Source of the DNA: an uncultured Eubacteriales bacterium | GTDB taxonomy: Bacteria > Bacillota > Clostridia > Oscillospirales > Oscillospiraceae | Direction: 5' to 3' | NCBI GenBank assembly: GCA_900552725.1 | Contig: USAT01000001.1 | Span: 1-61,407 of the forward strand | Length of the DNA stretch: 61,407 nucleotides | In this document: positions 32,824 to 40,425 of the stretch, piece after piece | Layout: the number at the start of each line of letters is the position of its first letter | How positions within the stretch are numbered: position 1 is the first letter of the stretch | Made by a program: the position numbers and the translations under genes | Notes under the pieces: generated by a model | The model's database searches: none | What the model saw: the letters and a program-made list of their open reading frames with translations, nothing else | What the model was told of the DNA's origin: nothing

Positions 32824-32869
32824 TATGCATACATATGCATATTTTAGCACCGATAAAGGCGCTTTTCAA
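32824..32869 (-). promoter_or_regulatory. Promoter of the methyltransferase cluster with paired octamers
   Basis: Minus strand TTGAAA (32864-32869), a 17-bp spacer and TAAAAT (32841-32846). Directly downstream is TATGCATA-CA-TATGCATA (32824-32841), two self-complementary octamers at the start-site region, likely a second regulatory element. Confidence 0.6.
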
Positions 32870-32915
32870 GACGCTTCTGCACGTTTTTTCCCGCGGCTCA
32901 CCGCCATGAAGCAGT

Positions 32916-32955
32916 GCCGCGTTGGCCCTGCGGATATCCGCCGGGCCAACGCGGC
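32916..32955. repeat. 40-nt near-perfect palindrome
   Basis: Outer arms GCCGCGTTGGCCC / GGGCCAACGCGGC and an inner palindrome GCGGATATCCGC: 38 of 40 bases are symmetric. On the plus strand ATATTTTT follows, so it could terminate rightward transcripts. On the minus strand, downstream of hypB, there is no T-run. Confidence 0.7.
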
Positions 32956-32993
32956 ATATTTTTCATTTCGCCTGCGAAAACCGCAAAATGCGG

Positions 32994-33665
32994 TCACGCT
33001 TCCGTCCAGTCCTTCACCTGTTGACGGAGCCAATCGCACCAGGCATCCACACCCTCGCCGGTCTTGGCGGAGATGGGGAAGATCTTCAGCCTGGGATTGC
33101 GCATGTGGGCGTACTCCACCACCTTGTCCATATCGAAGTCAAAGTAGGGCAGCACGTCGATCTTGTTGATGATCAGCGCGTCGCAGACTGTGAAGATCAG
33201 CGGATACTTGAGGGGCTTGTCGTGGCCCTCCGGCACCGACAGGATCATGGCGTTCTTCACCGCGCCGGTGTCGAACTCCGCCGGGCACACCAGATTGCCC
33301 ACATTCTCCAGCACCACCAGATCCAGGTCGCCGGTGCCGATCTCACGGAGGCCTTGCTCCGTCATGCCCGCGTCCAGATGGCACATGCCGCCGGTGTGGA
33401 GCTGGATGGACTTCACGCCTGCTCCGGCGATCTTCTCCGCGTCCACGTCCGAGTCGATGTCCGCCTCCATGACGCCCATGCGCAGCTCGTCCTTCAGCGT
33501 CTCGATGGTGCGCAGCAGCGTGGTGGTCTTGCCGCTGCCGGGCGAGGACATCAGGTTCAGCAGAAAGGTCTTATCCCGCTTCAGATCCTCCCGCAGGCGT
33601 GCCGCCTCGCGGTCGTTATTGGCGAACACGCTCTCCTTCACTTCGATGATCTTGTATCGTTCCAT
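32994..33665 (-). CDS. hypB: Hydrogenase/urease nickel incorporation GTPase HypB
   Basis: A 223-residue SIMIBI GTPase for nickel delivery to [NiFe] enzymes. P-loop SSPGSGKTT is at about residues 39-47. The metal-site region follows (ADIDSDVDAEK; HTGGMCHLDAGM, with Cys and His that bind Ni/Zn at the dimer interface), then the guanine motif region ALIINKIDVL. The N-terminal His-rich nickel store is absent, as in many Firmicutes. It overlaps hypA by one base (TAATG). No hydrogenase genes are in view. Confidence 0.93.
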   Translation of the reverse strand: MERYKIIEVKESVFANNDREAARLREDLKRDKTFLLNLMSSPGSGKTTTLLRTIETLKDELRMGVMEADIDSDVDAEKIAGAGVKSIQLHTGGMCHLDAGMTEQGLREIGTGDLDLVVLENVGNLVCPAEFDTGAVKNAMILSVPEGHDKPLKYPLIFTVCDALIINKIDVLPYFDFDMDKVVEYAHMRNPRLKIFPISAKTGEGVDAWCDWLRQQVKDWTEA

Positions 33666-34009
33666 TATATCGCCTCGATCTCCTTGATGTTGATCTCATC
33701 GCCCCGGAGCAGCCAGGTGTCGCCGCTGCCGCAATGGGGGCAGGTACGGCCCTGGGGCACGGTGGCGTAGTCCTGTCCGCAGCTGCCGCAGTGGGTCACC
33801 GCCGGGATGGTCTCGATGCGCAGCTTCGCGTCGGGCATCAGCTCCGTCCGCTTTACCGCCCAGTCCCAGCAGCTCTCCAGCTCGTGGGGGATGGCGCCGG
33901 ACACTTCGCCCAGCTCCAGCGTGACGGAGGCCACGTTCTGCAGCCCCTGCTCCTGCCCCACCTGCTCGATGGTCTTGATGACGTGAAATACGATCCCCAG
34001 CTCGTGCAT
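33665..34009 (-). CDS. hypA: Nickel metallochaperone HypA
   Basis: A 114-residue chaperone. The N terminus MHELGIV carries the nickel-binding His2, and a zinc site is formed by CGSC and CPHC (about residues 73-76 and 89-92). Length and motifs are standard. It would pair with HypB to load nickel into a [NiFe] hydrogenase. The gene is one base after the large Fe-S flavoprotein gene, so all three are one operon, and that protein may be linked to hydrogenase or electron transfer. Confidence 0.93.
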   Translation of the reverse strand: MHELGIVFHVIKTIEQVGQEQGLQNVASVTLELGEVSGAIPHELESCWDWAVKRTELMPDAKLRIETIPAVTHCGSCGQDYATVPQGRTCPHCGSGDTWLLRGDEINIKEIEAI

Positions 34010-34010
34010 A

Positions 34011-36806
34011 TCACTTGCTCTTTCTGGCGGCGCGCTTGATCTTGAAGTTGCGCTTGATCATATAGGGCAGGATGGCCTTCATCTTGTCCTCGCACTTATA
34101 CATGGTGCTGCATTCGGGGCGCTCGCGGTGCAGGTGGATGGCGTCAAAGGCGCACTTGGTGGTGCAGATGCCGCAGCCGATGCACTTGTTGGGGTCTACG
34201 ATGCTGGCTCCGCAGCCCAAGCAGCGGGCCGTCTCCTTCTTCACCTGCTCCTCGGTAAAGGCTATGCGCTCATCACGGAAGGTCTTGCGCAGGGCTTCGT
34301 TATAACCGATCTGCTGGCGGGGCGTATTATCGTAGCTGTCGATGGCGATGAGGGCGTTTTCCTTGTCCAGCTCAATGAACTGGCGGCGGTCACGGCCAAT
34401 GGTCAGCGTGGCGTGCTGCACCCAGCGGTGCAGGGACACCGCGCCCTGCTTACCGGCGGCGATGGCGTCGATGGCAAACTTCTGGCCGGTATAGGCATCA
34501 CCGCCCACGAAGATATCCGGCTCGGCAGTCTGATAGGTGACGGGGTCGGCCTTCACGGTACCGTTGGGGTTAAATTCCACCTTCGTACCCGTCAGCAGCG
34601 CCTTCCACTCCACCTTCTGGCCGATGCAGTACAGCACCATGTCACAGGCGGTCTCCTCGGTAACGGCGTCGTCGAACTTGGGGTCAAAGCGACCCTCGGC
34701 GTTCTTCACGGACAGGCACTTGCGGAAGCGGATACCGGCGCACTTGCCGTCCTGCTCCACGATCTCCGTCTGGCCCCATCCCGCGTGGATGGTGATGCCC
34801 TCGCGCTCGCATTCGCCGCGATCCTCCTCGCCCATGGGCATGTCCTCATAGCCCTCCAGGCAGTACAGATCCACGCTGTCCGCGCCGCAGCGCAGGGCGG
34901 TGCGGGCCACGTCGGCGCCGATGTTGCCGCCGCCGATGACCACGACTCTGCCGCTCATCTTGCTGCAAGGGCCGCTGTTCACATGGCGCATGAAGTCGAT
35001 ACCGGCCTGGACGCCCTGTGCCTCGCCGCCGGGGATGTTCAGCCTGCCGCCGGACTGGAGGCCCACGGCCACATAGAAGCCCTGATAGCCCTCCTCACGG
35101 AGCTGGGCGATGGTCACATCCTTGCCCACCTCCACGCCGCAGCGGAACTCCACGCCCATCTCCCGGAGGATGTCGATCTCCGCCTCCACCACGTCCTTCT
35201 CCAGGCGGAAGCTGGGGATGCCGTTCATCAGCATGCCGCCGGGGCGTTCCTCCTTTTCAAACACGGTGGGCCGATAGCCCTTCTCCGCCAGATAGAAGGC
35301 GCAGCTCATACCGGCAGGGCCCGCGCCGATGACGGCGATCTTCTCGCCGAACTCGCCGTCCACCTTGGGAATGACCTTCTCCGGCACGAAGCGGGTGGCG
35401 GCGTCCAGATCCTGCTGGGCGATGAATCGCTTCACCTCGTCGATGGCCACCGCCTGATCCACGGTACCGCGGGTGCAGGCGTCCTCGCACCGGCGGTTGC
35501 AGATGCGGCCGCACACGGCGGGGAACGGGTTCTCCCGCTTGATAAGCTGCAAGGCCTCTCGATATTTACCCTGTGCTGCCAGCTTCAGATAGCCCTGTAC
35601 GGCGATGTGGGCGGGACAGGCGGTCTTGCAGGGGGCGGTGCCGGTGTCGTGGCAGTTGATCCGGTTCTTGTCCCGGTAGTCGATGGCCCACTTCTCCGGG
35701 CCCCACTTCACCTCGTCCGGCAGCTCCTGCCGGGGGTATTCGATAAAGCCGTCCTTGGTACACAGCTTCTGGCCCAGCTTCACCGCGCCGGCGGGACAGT
35801 TCTCCACGCAGCGGCCGCAGGCCACGCACTTCTCCGTCTCCACCGCCGCCACATAGGCGCTGCGGGACATGTTGGGGGTGTTGAACAGCTGGCTGGTGCG
35901 CAGGGCGTTGCACACGTTGACGTTGCAGTTGCAGATGCCGAAGATCTTCTCCTCGCCGTCGATGTTGGTGATCTGGTGGACGAAGCCGTTGTCCTCGGCC
36001 TTCTTGAAGATCTCCATCACCTCGTCATAGGTGATATACTGGCCCCGCTGGGTCTCTACGATATAGTCGGCCATGTCGCCCACGCCGATGCACCAGTTCT
36101 CCACATCGTCGCCGCAGCCCTCGCCCAGCTTGGCGCGGCTGGCGCGGCAGGAGCACATGCTCTTGGCGTACTTGCCCTCGTACTTATGCAGCCAATAGGA
36201 GATCTTCTCCAGACTGATGGCCTCGTTCTCCGTCTCGATGGCTTTCTCCACCGGGATAACGTGCATGCCGATGCCGGCACCTCCGGGAGGCACCATGGGG
36301 GTGATCTTCTCCAGGGGCAGCATGGTCATCCGCTCGAAGAAGGCCGCCACCTCGGGATGCTCGTCGATCTGGCTTCTGCGCATGTTCAGGAACTCGGCGC
36401 TGCCGGGGACGAACAGGGGCAGCACCCAGCGCTTTTCGTGGCCGGGGTTCTTGCCGTCCAGATTCTCCCAGTTATATTCCAGCAGGCCCAGCCATGACAT
36501 CTCGTCCAGCAGCTTTTCCAGGGGTTCCCGCTCCATTTTGGTCAGCTTCATCATCTGGGCGATGGTCTTGGGCTTGCGGACGCCCATCTTCAGCGCCACA
36601 TCCACCATCTCATCGGTCAGCATGCCGTCCAGCCCCCAGTACTCCGGGTCGTCCACGGTGGTTTTCAGGCCGATGCGGTTGGTGGTCATGGTGCCCAGCT
36701 TCAGAAGATTTTCCCGGGGCGCGCGGTCGGGACAGGGGATCTCGAAGGGTAGCTTGCTCTCATCCAGAGGGAAATTGGTGGGCTTACTGCCGTTGATATC
36801 GCGCAT
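34011..36806 (-). CDS. Large Fe-S flavoprotein oxidoreductase (GltD-like core)
   Basis: A 931-residue fusion. Residues about 1-310 are a distinct N-terminal domain with winged-helix-like pieces (RKPKTIAQMMKLTKMEREPL) and CSCRASRAKLGEGCGDDVENWC. A ferredoxin pair follows (CVACGRCVENCPAGAV), then the GltD-type Fe-S segment (CKTACPAHI ... CGRICNRRCEDAC). Next come FAD binding (VIGAGPAGMSCAFYLAEKG) and NAD(P)H binding (VVVIGGGNIGADVARTALRCGA). The C terminus has another 4Fe-4S motif (CIGCGICTTKCAFDA). Similar proteins move electrons between NAD(P)H and ferredoxin or a partner enzyme. It starts behind GGAGAG and is first in an operon with hypAB. Confidence 0.85.
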   Translation of the reverse strand: MRDINGSKPTNFPLDESKLPFEIPCPDRAPRENLLKLGTMTTNRIGLKTTVDDPEYWGLDGMLTDEMVDVALKMGVRKPKTIAQMMKLTKMEREPLEKLLDEMSWLGLLEYNWENLDGKNPGHEKRWVLPLFVPGSAEFLNMRRSQIDEHPEVAAFFERMTMLPLEKITPMVPPGGAGIGMHVIPVEKAIETENEAISLEKISYWLHKYEGKYAKSMCSCRASRAKLGEGCGDDVENWCIGVGDMADYIVETQRGQYITYDEVMEIFKKAEDNGFVHQITNIDGEEKIFGICNCNVNVCNALRTSQLFNTPNMSRSAYVAAVETEKCVACGRCVENCPAGAVKLGQKLCTKDGFIEYPRQELPDEVKWGPEKWAIDYRDKNRINCHDTGTAPCKTACPAHIAVQGYLKLAAQGKYREALQLIKRENPFPAVCGRICNRRCEDACTRGTVDQAVAIDEVKRFIAQQDLDAATRFVPEKVIPKVDGEFGEKIAVIGAGPAGMSCAFYLAEKGYRPTVFEKEERPGGMLMNGIPSFRLEKDVVEAEIDILREMGVEFRCGVEVGKDVTIAQLREEGYQGFYVAVGLQSGGRLNIPGGEAQGVQAGIDFMRHVNSGPCSKMSGRVVVIGGGNIGADVARTALRCGADSVDLYCLEGYEDMPMGEEDRGECEREGITIHAGWGQTEIVEQDGKCAGIRFRKCLSVKNAEGRFDPKFDDAVTEETACDMVLYCIGQKVEWKALLTGTKVEFNPNGTVKADPVTYQTAEPDIFVGGDAYTGQKFAIDAIAAGKQGAVSLHRWVQHATLTIGRDRRQFIELDKENALIAIDSYDNTPRQQIGYNEALRKTFRDERIAFTEEQVKKETARCLGCGASIVDPNKCIGCGICTTKCAFDAIHLHRERPECSTMYKCEDKMKAILPYMIKRNFKIKRAARKSK

Positions 36807-36832
36807 GATCTCTCCTCCATTGTCTTTTTGTC

Positions 36833-36865
36833 CCCGTTATGTGGCCTTTTCCGGTACATAACGGG
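36833..36865. promoter_or_regulatory. Inverted repeat upstream of the flavoprotein-hypAB operon
   Basis: Perfect 10-bp arms CCCGTTATGT / ACATAACGGG with a 13-base centre, 27 bp upstream of the start codon. There is no T-run on the minus strand, so an operator or leader hairpin is more likely than a terminator. Confidence 0.5.
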
Positions 36866-36921
36866 CCTTAATTCGTCCATTTATCCACCAAAATAGTACC
36901 AATTTTTCCTCATAAAATCCA

Positions 36922-36974
36922 TTGACTATTCCCACAAAGATATGCTATCCTATTATATGGTCCTGGTCGGACCA
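36922..36974 (+). promoter_or_regulatory. Promoter and FadR-type operator of the GntR gene
   Basis: TTGACT (36922-36927), an 18-bp spacer and TATCCT (36946-36951). The perfect TGGTC-G-GACCA dyad at 36964-36974 matches the known FadR/LldR-subfamily GntR recognition site and lies at the expected transcription start, so autorepression is likely. Confidence 0.75.
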
Positions 36975-36987
36975 AAGGAGTGATGGT

Positions 36988-37686
36988 ATGGAATTCCGCG
37001 AGATCGTGGCGCCCTCCCTGAAGGAGCTGTTCGTGCAGCAGCTGGAGGGCATGATCTTATCGGGCCAACTGCGGCCCGGCGACAAGCTGCCCACCGAGCG
37101 GGAGCTGGCCGACGCCATGAAGGTCAGCAAAACGGTGGTCCACGAGGGGCTGCGTGAGCTGCACCGCCTGGGCTTTCTGGACATCGTGTCCCGCAAGGGC
37201 GTGACGGTGGCGGACTATGCCCAGACCGGCAGTCTGGACACGCTGATGGCCATCATGCGCTATCACGGCGGCCTGCCGGACAAAAAGACGGCGGAAAGCA
37301 TCCTGAAGCTGCGGTACTATCTGGAGGGTCCGGCCATGGAGCTGCTGGCCGCTCACCACACACCGGCGGATATGGCGGCGCTGGAGGACTTTCAGCGTCA
37401 GGCGGAGGAGGCCGCGAAGCAGGACACCGCCGCCTTTGCCGAGGCGCTGTTCCGCTATCACCGGGGCGTCACCTTCCTCAGCGGCAACACCATCACGCCG
37501 CTGCTCTTCAACGCCTTCACCCAGGTGAATCTGGAGTTCTGGCGGGAGTATGTGGAGGCCTACGGCGTAGATGCGTGCCTGGACACGCTGCGGAAATTCA
37601 CGGAGCTGATCCGTGAGCGGCAGGGCACGGAGGCGGCGGCACTGCTGAAAAACGGGCTGGAACGGTTCCAGCGGGACAGGATGTGA
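36988..37686 (+). CDS. GntR-family (FadR subfamily) regulator
   Basis: A 232-residue regulator with an N-terminal winged helix (LRPGDKLPTERELADAMKVSKTVVHEGL; residues about 28-55) and an all-helical FCD-type effector domain (residues about 85-225), with FRYHRGVTFLSGN carrying candidate metal/ligand residues. The start at 36988 follows AAAGGAG. FadR-type members sense organic acids such as lactate, glycolate or gluconate. Its own TGGTCGGACCA operator is present. Target genes other than itself are unclear, since it is divergent from the flavoprotein-hypAB operon and overlaps a GNAT gene. Confidence 0.9.
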   Translation: MEFREIVAPSLKELFVQQLEGMILSGQLRPGDKLPTERELADAMKVSKTVVHEGLRELHRLGFLDIVSRKGVTVADYAQTGSLDTLMAIMRYHGGLPDKKTAESILKLRYYLEGPAMELLAAHHTPADMAALEDFQRQAEEAAKQDTAAFAEALFRYHRGVTFLSGNTITPLLFNAFTQVNLEFWREYVEAYGVDACLDTLRKFTELIRERQGTEAAALLKNGLERFQRDRM

Positions 37687-37691
37687 GAAAT

Positions 37692-38132
37692 ATGATCAGA
37701 AAAGCAAAAAAAGAGGATCTCTCCCGGATCGCGGAGATCTTTGTGTTCAACAACCGCATCAACTACTTCCCCATCTTTCAGGACGCGGGGTACTCCTTCG
37801 GCGAATTGCAGGTGGTGTCGGTGATCGACCGGTATTTCAGCCGGGACGAGGTGCTGCGGGATATCTATGTGTATGACGACGGGCTGGTGAAGGGCTTTTT
37901 GCTGCTGGAGGGCACGGAGATCGGCAAGCTGTATGTGGAGCCGTGCTTCCAGAGCCAGCACATCGGGCAGGCGCTGATCCGGTTCGCCACCGACCGGGGC
38001 GCGGATCTCGTGTGGGCGCTGGAGAAGAACACCCGCGCCATCGCGTTTTATGCGCGCCACGGCTTCCGCCCCACCGGCGAAAAGAAGTTTGAAGAGGGCA
38101 CCACGGAGTATCTGGTGGAGCTGCGGCGGTGA
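37692..38132 (+). CDS. GNAT-family N-acetyltransferase
   Basis: A 146-residue acetyltransferase. The fold is recognised from MIRKAKKEDLSRIAEIF (b1-a1), GTEIGKLYVEPCFQSQHIGQALI (motif A; the acetyl-CoA loop reads QSQHIG rather than the common RGxGxG/A) and NTRAIAFYARHGFRPTGEKKF (motif B). An alternative ATG nine bases upstream overlaps the stop of the GntR gene; either way the two are coupled. Target unknown. A perfect hairpin terminator follows. Confidence 0.88.
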   Translation: MIRKAKKEDLSRIAEIFVFNNRINYFPIFQDAGYSFGELQVVSVIDRYFSRDEVLRDIYVYDDGLVKGFLLLEGTEIGKLYVEPCFQSQHIGQALIRFATDRGADLVWALEKNTRAIAFYARHGFRPTGEKKFEEGTTEYLVELRR

Positions 38133-38152
38133 CGGGTTGAAAAAGGTATATG

Positions 38153-38195
38153 CAAAATAAATGCGTCCCCTGTGACAGGGGACGCATTTATTTTG
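38153..38195. terminator. Bidirectional terminator
   Basis: Perfect stem CAAAATAAATGCGTCCCCTG / CAGGGGACGCATTTATTTTG with a 3-base loop; it serves the convergent GNAT and lgt genes. Confidence 0.88.
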
Positions 38196-38202
38196 TTTTA
38201 TC

Positions 38203-39126
38203 TCATTCTTCTGATGCTTTGTCCTTTTCCTCGGCCTTCTCCGCCTCGCGGGCAGCCACGATGTTGACGTACAGCTCCTCCGGCCTGTGGGGCTTCACCC
38301 ACAGATTCCACACCAGCAGGAACGCCGACACCAGCACCATCGCCGCCGACAGGGCCTGGGACACCCGGATGGGCGCGCCGCCGATGGTCCAGTCGAACAG
38401 GTACAGGCTGTCGGTGCGCAGGCCCTCGATCCAGAAGCGGCCGATGCCGTACCACAGGAAGTAGAAGAGGGTATTCTCCCCGTCGAACTTCCGGTGCCTG
38501 GCGATGACAAACACCAACAGAAGCAGGCCCACCAGATTCCACAGGCTCTCGTACAGGAAGGTAGGGTGTACCTCGATCAGCTCGCCGGTTTTCAGCGTCA
38601 ACTGCATGCGGCAGAAGATGGTGGTCTCGCTGCCAAAGGCCTCGCGGTTCATGAAGTTGCCCCAGCGGCCCACGATCTGGCCGATCAGCAGGCCCATCAC
38701 CACCAGATCGGTCAGGGCGCAGAGCTTGAAGCCCTTGCGCTTTGCCATGATGATGGCCAGAAGCACCACCGCAATGACCGCGCCGTAGATGGCAAGACCG
38801 CCGTCCCAGATGGCGATGGCCTTGCTCCAGCTGAACTTGCCGTCCGCGTCGCGGAACAGGTCAAGATAGAAGATGACGTAGTACAGCCGGGCGCCGATGA
38901 TGCCGCAGGGGATGCCCCAGAGGATGCAGTCCATCAGGTCATCCTCAGTAATGCCGTAGCGCTTCCGCTGGTGCAGGCAGAAGGCCACCGCCAGCAGCAG
39001 GCCAAAGGCAATGATAATGCCGTACCAATAGATACCGTGGCCAATGTCGATGGCCTTGGAGGACGCGGTAAACGCCCAATCACCGAACAGCCCCGGAAAC
39101 CGGATGGGACTGTCGGTCATAATCAT
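38203..39126 (-). CDS. lgt: Prolipoprotein diacylglyceryl transferase
   Basis: A 307-residue membrane enzyme that transfers diacylglycerol from phosphatidylglycerol to the lipobox Cys of prolipoproteins. The Lgt signature GRWGNFMNREAFG is present, with HGIYWYGIIIAFGLLLA in TM2 and the conserved Arg-rich C-terminal periplasmic/TM part (YGIGRFWIEGLRTDSLYLF). A charged tail (AREAEKAEEKDKASEE) extends the C terminus. Length is normal. It is downstream of two M16 peptidase genes in the same direction. Confidence 0.95.
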   Translation of the reverse strand: MIMTDSPIRFPGLFGDWAFTASSKAIDIGHGIYWYGIIIAFGLLLAVAFCLHQRKRYGITEDDLMDCILWGIPCGIIGARLYYVIFYLDLFRDADGKFSWSKAIAIWDGGLAIYGAVIAVVLLAIIMAKRKGFKLCALTDLVVMGLLIGQIVGRWGNFMNREAFGSETTIFCRMQLTLKTGELIEVHPTFLYESLWNLVGLLLLVFVIARHRKFDGENTLFYFLWYGIGRFWIEGLRTDSLYLFDWTIGGAPIRVSQALSAAMVLVSAFLLVWNLWVKPHRPEELYVNIVAAREAEKAEEKDKASEE

Positions 39127-39141
39127 GCCGTTCGTAAAAGA

Positions 39142-40425
39142 TCACTCCTTTGCTCCGCCGGAAACAGGCTCGATGATAGACACGGCGCAGCGCTCCTCCA
39201 CCAGATTCTCCCGGATGAAGGCCAGCACGTCGTCAGCGCTGATGCTGTCGTAGATCTCCGGGAAGCGGTAGGGATCATAGTCGTGGAATTTGCCCTCGGC
39301 CATGGACACGGCGATGCCCTCGAAGCTGTTGAGGGCCTTCAGCGCCGTGCCGAAATTGGCGTTGCGCAGACGCAGGTAATAGGCGGGGTCGATGCCCTCC
39401 TTCACCAGCCGCTGGGCCTCGTCCAGCACCGCCCGCACCACGGCGTTGGGGTCGTTGCTGTCGCCGCCCAGATAGACATAGGCCGCGCCGGGCAGAATGT
39501 CGTAGCTGCACCCGAAGGAGCCGTTGATGAGGCCCTGGCTGTACAGCTGGGCGTACAGGGGGCTGGACTCGCCCGCCAGCACGTCGATGGCCAGTTCGCC
39601 CAGAGCTGTGCTGCGGGCCTGCTCCTCGCCGCCGTGCTGGGGTGGGCACTTGAAGCCCGCCAGGAAGCTGGGCATGGCGATCTCCATACGGCTGCGGGTC
39701 TCCTTCTGGCAGGGGGTCAGCGGCTCCTCCGCGCCGTAATCACGGGGGATCAGGGGCCCGCTGGTTTTGGGCAGGACCTCCTCCGCCAGGCGCAGCACCT
39801 GGTCGCTGTCCACATCGCCCACCACCACAAGGCACATGTTGGCGGGGGTATAGAAGGCCTTATGGCAGTCGTACAGGGTCTGGGCCGTGATCTGGCGGAT
39901 GCTCTCCACGCTGCCGGCGATGGGGGTGCGGGCGGGGCTGTGGTGATACAGGCCCTGCATGAGCTGCTTATAGCACTGCCACTCGGGGTTATCCTCGATC
40001 ATGCCGATCTCCTGGCCGATGATGCCCTGCTCCTTCTCCACCGACCCGTCGGTGAAATAGGGCACAGATACGAAGGACAGCAGGATCTTCAGATTCTCAT
40101 AGAACTGCTCGGTGGAGCTGAAATAGTAGCAGGTGATGGCGTTGGAGGTGAAGGCGTTGGGCTCGGCACCGTTTTTCGCCAGCTCCTGCAGGGCGTTGCC
40201 CTCGGCGGTGTCGAACATCTTATGCTCCAGATAGTGGGCGATGCCGGCGGGGGGATCCAGCCACTGGCCGTCCAGTTGGAACTTCATGTCCATGCCGCCG
40301 TAGCGGGTGGCGAACAGGGCGTACTTCCGCTGGAAGCCCTTCTTGGGCACGACGCACACCGGCAGGCCGTTGGGCAGCGTCTCCCAGCGGGCGGTCTCGC
40401 CGATACGGGTATAGTTGGTCAGCAT
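39142..40425 (-). CDS. M16-family zinc peptidase (active subunit, YmfH-like)
   Basis: A 427-residue pitrilysin/processing-peptidase-type protein. The inverted zinc motif is HYLEH (H64, E67, H68) and the downstream Glu ligand is probably E139 in IIGQEIGM. The second half repeats the M16 fold (FYTPANMCLVVVGDVDSDQ at its domain border). It forms a tandem pair with the following M16 gene, whose end overlaps its start by seven bases. In Bacillus the equivalent pair is YmfF/YmfH. The likely form is a heterodimer degrading small peptides or processing a secreted peptide. Confidence 0.92.
   Translation of the reverse strand: MLTNYTRIGETARWETLPNGLPVCVVPKKGFQRKYALFATRYGGMDMKFQLDGQWLDPPAGIAHYLEHKMFDTAEGNALQELAKNGAEPNAFTSNAITCYYFSSTEQFYENLKILLSFVSVPYFTDGSVEKEQGIIGQEIGMIEDNPEWQCYKQLMQGLYHHSPARTPIAGSVESIRQITAQTLYDCHKAFYTPANMCLVVVGDVDSDQVLRLAEEVLPKTSGPLIPRDYGAEEPLTPCQKETRSRMEIAMPSFLAGFKCPPQHGGEEQARSTALGELAIDVLAGESSPLYAQLYSQGLINGSFGCSYDILPGAAYVYLGGDSNDPNAVVRAVLDEAQRLVKEGIDPAYYLRLRNANFGTALKALNSFEGIAVSMAEGKFHDYDPYRFPEIYDSISADDVLAFIRENLVEERCAVSIIEPVSGGAKE

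Noticed and set aside
34128..36497. 789-codon plus-strand open frame antisense to the Fe-S flavoprotein
   Set aside because: Shadow frame without domain signals; the minus-strand frame has ferredoxin, FAD and NAD(P)H motifs.
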